The notes beneath the pieces are model-generated. The model was given only the letters and a program-made list of their open reading frames with translations. It did no database searches and was not told the origin of the DNA. DNA of 64,000 nucleotides from Ziziphus jujuba (taxonomy: Eukaryota > Streptophyta > Magnoliopsida > Rosales > Rhamnaceae), in NCBI RefSeq assembly GCF_031755915.1, contig NC_083387.1, positions 5,050,501-5,114,500 on the forward strand. Reading direction: 5' to 3'. Each line of letters starts with the position of its first letter. Positions within the stretch are counted from its first letter, which is position 1. A program made the translations under genes and the position numbers. Positions 58,153-64,000 of the stretch are shown in pieces.

Positions 58153-59571
58153 CTAGAAATCAAGCTGGCACATGAAAATAAACAGTAACCCTATAATCAT
58201 AAACATGGAAGGTAGAGTCCGAGGCTTTGGTTGAGCTTGAGCCGAAGAATCCCCACAGAAAATGACAGGATTTGGCAAATATGGCTTCTTGCAGACCTTC
58301 AATTTTCCCAAACTGCTACTATTCTTCAGAGACCTCAAACCCTCATCAACACAAAGTTCTGGGTTTCCTGCCAACTTGAGCTTCTGACCCATTTTAACGG
58401 ACAACTTTGCAGAAAATGGGACTCTACCACTCAACCTGTTGTTCTCCAAGTTGATTTCATTAATGAACTCCAATAGCCCAAACTCCTCAGGAACTGTCCC
58501 TTCAAGCTTGTTATTGTCAATCCCCAAAAAACATAGATTTCTCAGATGCAAACCCATCGTTGCCGGGATACTCCCCACCAATCCCATGTCTGAAAATCCT
58601 ATTCCGGTAACACCTCCGAGATTGTTCCACAAATTTTCAGGGATTTTCCCACCCAATTGATTCCCACTCAGATACACTTCTCTCAGTCTCAGCATCTCCG
58701 ATAAAAACAGAGGAACTCCGAAATTTCCAAAACGATTAAAGCTCAAGTCCAAGAACTCCAACTTCTGCATGGCTTTTAAACTCTCTGGGATCTTACCTGA
58801 TAACTCATTGTAGCTCAAATCGAGCTTCAGAAGCTCCGTGAGATTACCCATTGATTCAGGGACGTTGCCATCGAGATAGTTGTGACTCAGATCAAGAACC
58901 TTCAGTTTCTTCAACTTGGATAAACCCAAAGGCATTTCACCGCTCAGTCGGTTCCTTGATAGCGTAAACTCTGCCAGATTGACTAGCCCACCAATCCCAT
59001 CTGGGATTTTCCCATCGACCCCATTTCCAGTCACAATCGCTCTCCTTATATTCGTCAGATTGCAGAGCAACCAGCCGATAGGACCCACCAAAGATGGGTT
59101 ATCCACCAAAACAAGCTCTTCCAAAGTCGACACGAAACTCGGAGTAATATCGGGAACCGAAACGACGCGCGTATCGGTGAAGCATTTGTAGAAGAAGAGC
59201 TTCCGGAGATACTTAAAGGAAGTGAAGAGAAGGGGACTGAGCGTGGAGTTGGGAGAGCAAGGTGGGTTAGGAGTGTAGTCCGAGACGTACCCGAAGTTGA
59301 GCTCGACGACGTGAACAGTATCGACCGAGGAGGAATCGTTGCTTGTGGTCTCGGAGAAGTAGTCGCAAACGACGCCGTGAGGAGCGGAAGAGCAGAGGTC
59401 GCCGGGGAATAAGGAGCGCCAGGGGATGTCGGAGTTGATCGAGTCGAGGACCTGGTAGACCGAGTCTTGCTCGGCCGAGTTGAGGACGGGTTGCTGATAT
59501 GAAATGGAGAAAAGAGTGACGAAGAAGAAGAAGAGAAGGGAAAAGGAAGAAAATGAATGGAACAGAGCCAT
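58153..59571 (-). CDS. RLP29: Leucine-rich repeat receptor-like protein, RLP29 type
   Basis: Intronless, 472 aa. A signal peptide (about residues 1-26, FSLLFFFFVTLFSISYQQ) leads to an N-terminal cap with the conserved SINSDIPWRSLFPGDLC and APHGVVCDYF. About nine to ten LRRs follow, such as LVNLAEFTLSRNRLSGEMP and LKVLDLSHNYLDGNVP. The C-terminal cap is LKLAGNPELCVDEGL. The tail ends in a hydrophobic segment (MFMIIGLLFIFMCQLDF) that could be a membrane anchor or GPI signal; there is no kinase domain. The cap and the FGNFGVPLFL repeat resemble Arabidopsis RLP29, in the same group as PII-2. The role is presumed cell-surface, but the ligand is unknown. Serine-rich frames on either strand here are shadows. 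Confidence 0.85.
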   Translation of the reverse strand: MALFHSFSSFSLLFFFFVTLFSISYQQPVLNSAEQDSVYQVLDSINSDIPWRSLFPGDLCSSAPHGVVCDYFSETTSNDSSSVDTVHVVELNFGYVSDYTPNPPCSPNSTLSPLLFTSFKYLRKLFFYKCFTDTRVVSVPDITPSFVSTLEELVLVDNPSLVGPIGWLLCNLTNIRRAIVTGNGVDGKIPDGIGGLVNLAEFTLSRNRLSGEMPLGLSKLKKLKVLDLSHNYLDGNVPESMGNLTELLKLDLSYNELSGKIPESLKAMQKLEFLDLSFNRFGNFGVPLFLSEMLRLREVYLSGNQLGGKIPENLWNNLGGVTGIGFSDMGLVGSIPATMGLHLRNLCFLGIDNNKLEGTVPEEFGLLEFINEINLENNRLSGRVPFSAKLSVKMGQKLKLAGNPELCVDEGLRSLKNSSSLGKLKVCKKPYLPNPVIFCGDSSAQAQPKPRTLPSMFMIIGLLFIFMCQLDF

Positions 59572-59646
59572 CGGAGGAGGATGAAGTTGGGTTTGGAAGA
59601 GGTTTTTTGGAGAAAGTGATGTATTTTAAGGTCTAAAAAGCTGAGT

Positions 59647-59650
<4 letters not shown>

Positions 59651-59699
<49 letters not shown>
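59651..59699. repeat. (AG)n microsatellite in the RLP29-like leader
   Basis: About 24 AG units lie 80 bp upstream of the RLP29-like start codon, read as (CT)n in the gene direction. A second run, (TC)13, lies at 59801-59826. CT-rich leaders are common in plants, but this one is long enough to vary between individuals. Confidence 0.95.
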
Positions 59700-59703
<4 letters not shown>

Positions 59704-59794
59704 GGAGTTAATGGGGCAATGTGATATTGGGTAATGGGGAAAAGAGTGAAAAAAGAGTGGCAAGGAGATGCTAGGCTCAAATGGTGAAAGCTGT

Positions 59795-59826
<32 letters not shown>

Positions 59827-61882
59827 AGAGTCTCAGACTGTAACCAAATACAGTGTGGTCTAGGGTAGTTGGGTCCTCTCTGGTAAACCTGTGACCCCCA
59901 ATTTTTGTAGCATCTGTTTCTGCATTTTTTTTGTAATTACTAATTTGCCCTTTATCGTATATGACCTATTGCATTGCATCCTTTTTTGTTTATGGGTTAA
60001 ATATGTGCTCCTTATTTTAAAATATTTATTTACTATTATTATTATTATGTTTTTTTATAAATAGCGCAAACAGAGAGTCCATAGAGTGCGTTACAAAGAA
60101 GCTATAGAATCAGCATTATCCAACCATAAGCAATTAGCTAAAAGGAAAGGCATAATCTGCATAAGAAAATTCACGGGAATTAAAAGTCTTCTCTTGAGCG
60201 TGAATGGAAAGTTTTGCAGCCAAATCTGCTTTGCCAGTGATCCAGCAAATGTTCCTAGACGACTTTGGAAATCTCTTTCTGAGAATTAGAAACTCATTTT
60301 TTTTTTTTAAGTACATAATTCATTCAATTCCCCATTTGATTAATTAGACTTTGCACATAATTATGCCATTCAAAATTATGCCAATCTTTTATCCCAAAAA
60401 AAAAAAAAAAAAAAAAAAGAAAGAAAGAAAGAAAAGCAAACATTATGTCAATTTGGTTCAGCAGCATACTCTAAAGACCCTTAATCTTATCTCTGCCATT
60501 TCCGTGACAAGCAAGAAAACTTCCTTATCAGCAATACGCTATACCCACTCCTTAAAACCCTTGATCTTATCTCTGTCATCTCCGTGACAAGCAAGAAAAC
60601 TTCCTCAAATTCAAACAACAAAGGTTGAAAGCACATTCAGAATTTTCAAAAATAATAGCATACTTTGGTTAATTTTAACTCTACTGATATGTATATGCCA
60701 TGTCTTTTTAATCCTGCTAAAAACTTTTGAGCGCTGGACCAAAAAGTATACATGAAATTAAAAATAAAATAAAATATTACAATCTTTTAAAAATTTCGAA
60801 ATATGTGCATTCTCATCTTATGATAGAACTTAAACTATCCCTTACGAAATTATGTCATTCAAATCATTTCAAAAACTATTATAGTGTTGCCAAAACATAT
60901 ACAATTACAAACAGATTCTTCAAAAGGACAGACAGAATCAAAAAAAAAAAAAAAGAAAAAAAAAAGAAAAAGAAAAAGGCAACATTGACAAGGGCAACAA
61001 AGTCTTTAAATAGTGACAGTTTAACCTAAGCACTCCGCAGGTAAAAGAAGCACAGATTGTCGGGAGCAGAAATTGTTATGGGGCAATCAGAGATGGTGGA
61101 CCAAAGTTAAATGGCTTGTCTAAACATCGAACATGTAAATCCACCGTTAAAAAGTTAAAACCCTCCAATTTTCCAGGTGGATTCCATCGTGGTTGTCAAA
61201 GCCGTTCGATGTTTAATCCCCAAAAGGAACTCAGGCTGGCTTAGCGCTTAGGGAACTGAAAAAGTAGCAGCCGGAGGAGCCGACAAGAACCTGCGGAAAG
61301 AGTAGCCGCGGAGCCGACAAGTACGCGCCGCTGCCGCCGATTTGCTGTCTGAGTAAGCGTCCAGGGAAAGCGACTCATAACTGCTTTAGGAGGACACACG
61401 TCGAGAAATTAATGTGAGGAAGGGAGTATAAAGTAGGTTCTGTGTACGGAAGATCGTTTCCGGAAATGACAGAGCATGCGAATTCCATTTCCAGGTGGAT
61501 CGTTTACATCCTGGTGGGACTATTGGTGGGTGGGACCCACCTGTTCTGCACCAACCCCCCCTCCATAACGCGAAAAATGTCATTCTCCTTTTGACCTTTC
61601 GTCCTTTTTGTAATTGGTTCTTTCAAGTAACTTCCGCAGACTCTTTTCTTTCGATTCAATTTGATTTGGGTTTAGTTTATTTAACAAATATAAAAATTGA
61701 TATGACTTAGGTTTCTTTTTTTTTAATAATTTTATATCTGGACATAAATATCGAATATATATGAACAAAAAAATATCTTAACCATAATTTTTTTCATAAT
61801 TACCTTCAATAAATAGCTTTCTTCGAATGTGTATTAATTTGGTATTGTTTAATTTGACATACTTGTCTTCATTTGAGATAAA
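59827..61882. other. Intergenic region right of the RLP29-like gene
   Basis: Mostly AT-rich. It contains an 80-bp tandem duplication (GTGACAAGCAAGAAAACTTC at 60504 and 60584), an A-run with GAAA repeats at 60397-60435, and a GC-rich patch at 61240-61380. Near 61532-61545, GGTGGGACCCACC is a near-palindrome that contains TCP-type GTGGGACC. No complete gene was recognised. Confidence 0.55.
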
Positions 61883-62283
61883 GGGTGTGTTTGGTTGATG
61901 GGATCGGCCATGACAGAATGGGATTGTGTTCCAAGTGTGATGTTTGGTTTACAATTTTAAATTTGGGACAAATTAACCCAAACAGTGTTTTAATACCAAA
62001 TGACTGGGACTCAATTGACCCGTCCCCCTCTGGGCCATATTTGTCCTAAGCTCATCGAAGGTCTCTCTCGCTGGCAACTCCCTCCCAGTGGTGTCTTTGG
62101 CTAGATCATTTTTGCTGGACTGTTCGCGTCTCTCGTAGGAGTGGAAACTCCCGGTGAGTACAGTTCTTCTTCTACATTCCGTTCGTTTTACTTCTTCTTC
62201 TTCATCTTCTTCTCAGTCTTCAATCTATTCTTCTTCGATCTTCCATCCCTTTCTTCTGCGTTTTTCTTTGATCTTCCATCTTC

Positions 62284-62321
62284 TACTTTCTTCTTCTTCT
62301 TCTTCTTCTTCTTCTTCTGCT
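62284..62321. repeat. (CTT)n microsatellite
   Basis: A run of CTT triplets lies in a longer CT-rich stretch from about 62160 to 62355. It generates spurious Ser- and Phe-rich open frames. Confidence 0.9.
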
Positions 62322-62375
62322 TCTTCAATCTTCCATCATCATCCTCTTCTTCATTTTTTAAAGTCATTTTTTTAC

Positions 62376-62483
62376 CTGCAAAATTAGGGCTTATATTTTA
62401 TTTTCATGTCATTTGTTGATCTGCAAAATTAGGGCTTATATTTTGTTTTCATGTCATTTGTTGATCTGCGAAATTAGGGCTTG
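62376..62483. repeat. 45-bp tandem repeat, about 2.4 copies
   Basis: CTGCAAAATTAGGGCTTATA begins units at 62376 and 62421, and a third partial unit (CTGCGAAATTAGGGCTT) begins at 62466. The first two are almost identical. Confidence 0.9.
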
Positions 62484-63898
62484 ATATTCACGAGGAAGAA
62501 GGCTTAATTTTGGAGGCTTAAACTAGAGCTAAAGCATCAGATTTGGAAGGTAAGTGTTCTGTTTTTGCCTATTGTTGATGTGTTGCTTATGATGTGTTGG
62601 CTAGATTAATATAAACCATTTTTTACTTGCTTGTGTCGGTTTCAGATGATACTTTGAGAATTAGCATATCTAATTCTGTTTGTGATGTTGGTTTGAGAAT
62701 TATATCTAATTTGGTTAATGTCGTTGTGCAAAGAATTAGATCTTCAATCTGTTTGTGATAATACTTTGAAAATATGTATTGCTAGTAGCAGTGGTAACAT
62801 ATCTGTATGAAAATATGCATAAACTGGTGTTGGTATTCTAGCTACTAAGTATATGGCTATTTGGAGGCAACCAAATTTTGGATTTCAAGGCCAGCAGTGC
62901 TAACATATCTGTTTTGTTCTTCGATTTAGAGATAGAAGAAGAAAATGATGAACCAATTGATGCACATGATTGGAATATGAAAATATGTTTTGTTAGTAGC
63001 AGTTTAATAACAACATAGATTTCCATTCTTCGTTGTGTCTATGTTTTAGGCTTCTAATAGATAGATAAACATATGGTGTTGAAAACACTGGTACTAAGCT
63101 TTCACAAATTTATATCCAGTATCATGGAATAGTCATGCTGTTATTATTATTAAATGTAAACGTACCCCAACAATGTCTAACATGTCAAAAAGCCGTGTGG
63201 GAAACAATTTTGTGCCATTAGATATATATATATATATATATATAGTTGCGGATTGAGGAAATTTTTGCAGGGGCGCCATCATGTAGTATCACTTGGAGTG
63301 TAAAAATGATTCCATTTGTTGTATATTTGGGTCACATGAGGTTGAGTATGTGAATTTTGAAAAAGCATAATTGTAATATCTGTCTGTCGTGTAGCTATTC
63401 AGAACTCAATTATATTTTTTGTGAATTTTAATTCGTTTGCGTTGCAGTTTCATTTATAGATAATAAAATAATGTATCTGATACTGAATTTTTTTTTTTTT
63501 TTGTTGTATGTGTTGTATACTTTCGGGTTGTACTCGATATATTTCACACAGATGCTATATCAATATCTATTCATATAAATTACCGTATTCATGACACATT
63601 GTCGCACAATATCATGTCTTTCATTTATGCACCTTTAAATCATATTAATATTATAGTGTTAACATTTAAAATCTATTCCAAAAAAAAAAACCAGTGATAA
63701 TGCTTGCCAAAAAAAAAAAGGGAAGAAAGAAACATTTTTATTAATCATGGCCCCCAAAAATATAATTATTAGCTAATGATAAAAGTATTTAAAACAAAAA
63801 ACCAAAAAAGAAAACAAAAGAAAACTAATTTTAATGAGTAAATGTAAGAATTTCAAAGGCAACACAATCTAATTCCATGAGTTCCACATTCTATTTGG

Positions 63899-63953
63899 GA
63901 CAAATTTCTAGTGTTGCATAGGACCTTGACAAATTTCTAGTGTTGCATAGGAC
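63899..63953. repeat. 26-bp perfect direct repeat, 29-bp period
   Basis: GACAAATTTCTAGTGTTGCA plus TAGGAC occurs at 63899-63924 and again at 63928-63953, separated by CTT. Confidence 0.95.
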
Positions 63954-64000
63954 ATTTCTCTTTTGTGTACTTTAGACTTTATCTGTTATTAATAATGCCT

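Larger units (their letters stand above)
61883..64000. mobile_element. Possible left end of a DNA transposon or repeat continuing past the window
   Basis: GGGTGTGTTTGGTTGATGGG at 61883, just after GATAAA, is the kind of terminus seen on plant hAT and PIF/Harbinger elements. It is followed by non-coding DNA with short internal duplications (tandem units at 62376, phrases such as AGTAGCAGT recurring at 62786 and 62996) and no clear coding exon. No matching right terminus was found in the window, so either the element continues beyond 64000 or the call is wrong. Confidence 0.3.

Noticed and set aside
59055..59780. 241-codon serine-rich minus-strand open frame
   Set aside because: It overlaps the RLP29-like gene in another frame, is low-complexity (LSLSLS from the AG microsatellite), and has no domain.
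62141..62419. 92-codon Phe/Ser-rich open frame
   Set aside because: It is a translation of the CTT microsatellite.

Overview
The window is nuclear DNA of a flowering plant, almost certainly a eudicot. The evidence is AT-rich sequence with short GT..AG introns, long homopolymer and TA/CT tracts between genes, and plant-only families (a SCARECROW-type GRAS regulator, a RIC effector of ROP GTPases, a plant NDR kinase, an RLP29-like LRR protein). No organelle, bacterial or viral segment is apparent. All exon joins come from reading frame, splice sites and family knowledge. In every multi-exon model the summed coding length is a multiple of three.

Layout, left to right: the 3' end of an unidentified gene (2-133, +); an ABCI19/20-type soluble ABC ATPase (1062-3497, +); an NDR-type AGC kinase (7275-12349, +); an intronless SCARECROW-subfamily GRAS gene (14518-16089, +) whose last codons and 3' flank are duplicated downstream; an ~8.1 kb Mutator-like element (16922-25017); a casein kinase 1-like gene (26722-31725, +); an ESCRT-III VPS2.2/2.3 gene (32409-35607, -); an EF-hand PP2A B'' subunit gene (38111-42773, +); ribosomal protein L14 (44373-45682, -); a TBC-domain Rab GAP (46935-53066, +); a RIC/CRIB protein (55394-56648, +); an RLP29-like LRR protein (58153-59571, -); and a repeat-rich right end (61.9-64 kb) that begins like a DNA transposon.

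The main discovery is the element at 16922-25017. It has ~90 bp terminal inverted repeats beginning GGGG, a 9-bp flanking duplication with one mismatch, and no recognisable transposase. It carries decayed, intron-containing pieces of two unrelated genes on the minus strand: an oxysterol-binding-protein-related protein and an aminopeptidase P. Just inside its left end is a seven-copy ~254 bp tandem array in which each unit holds an inverted repeat built on an ATTACCGTAGG-type motif. This is a composite Pack-MULE with a built-in array of potential hairpins.

The order ABCI - NDR kinase - CK1-like - VPS2 - PP2A B'' matches, from memory, Arabidopsis AT1G03905-AT1G03920-AT1G03930-AT1G03950-AT1G03960. 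The left two thirds is therefore an old conserved block into which the MULE was inserted; the GRAS gene is also absent from that Arabidopsis list. The genes are mostly housekeeping signalling and trafficking functions (kinases, a phosphatase subunit, ESCRT-III, a Rab GAP, a ROP effector) and do not form one pathway.
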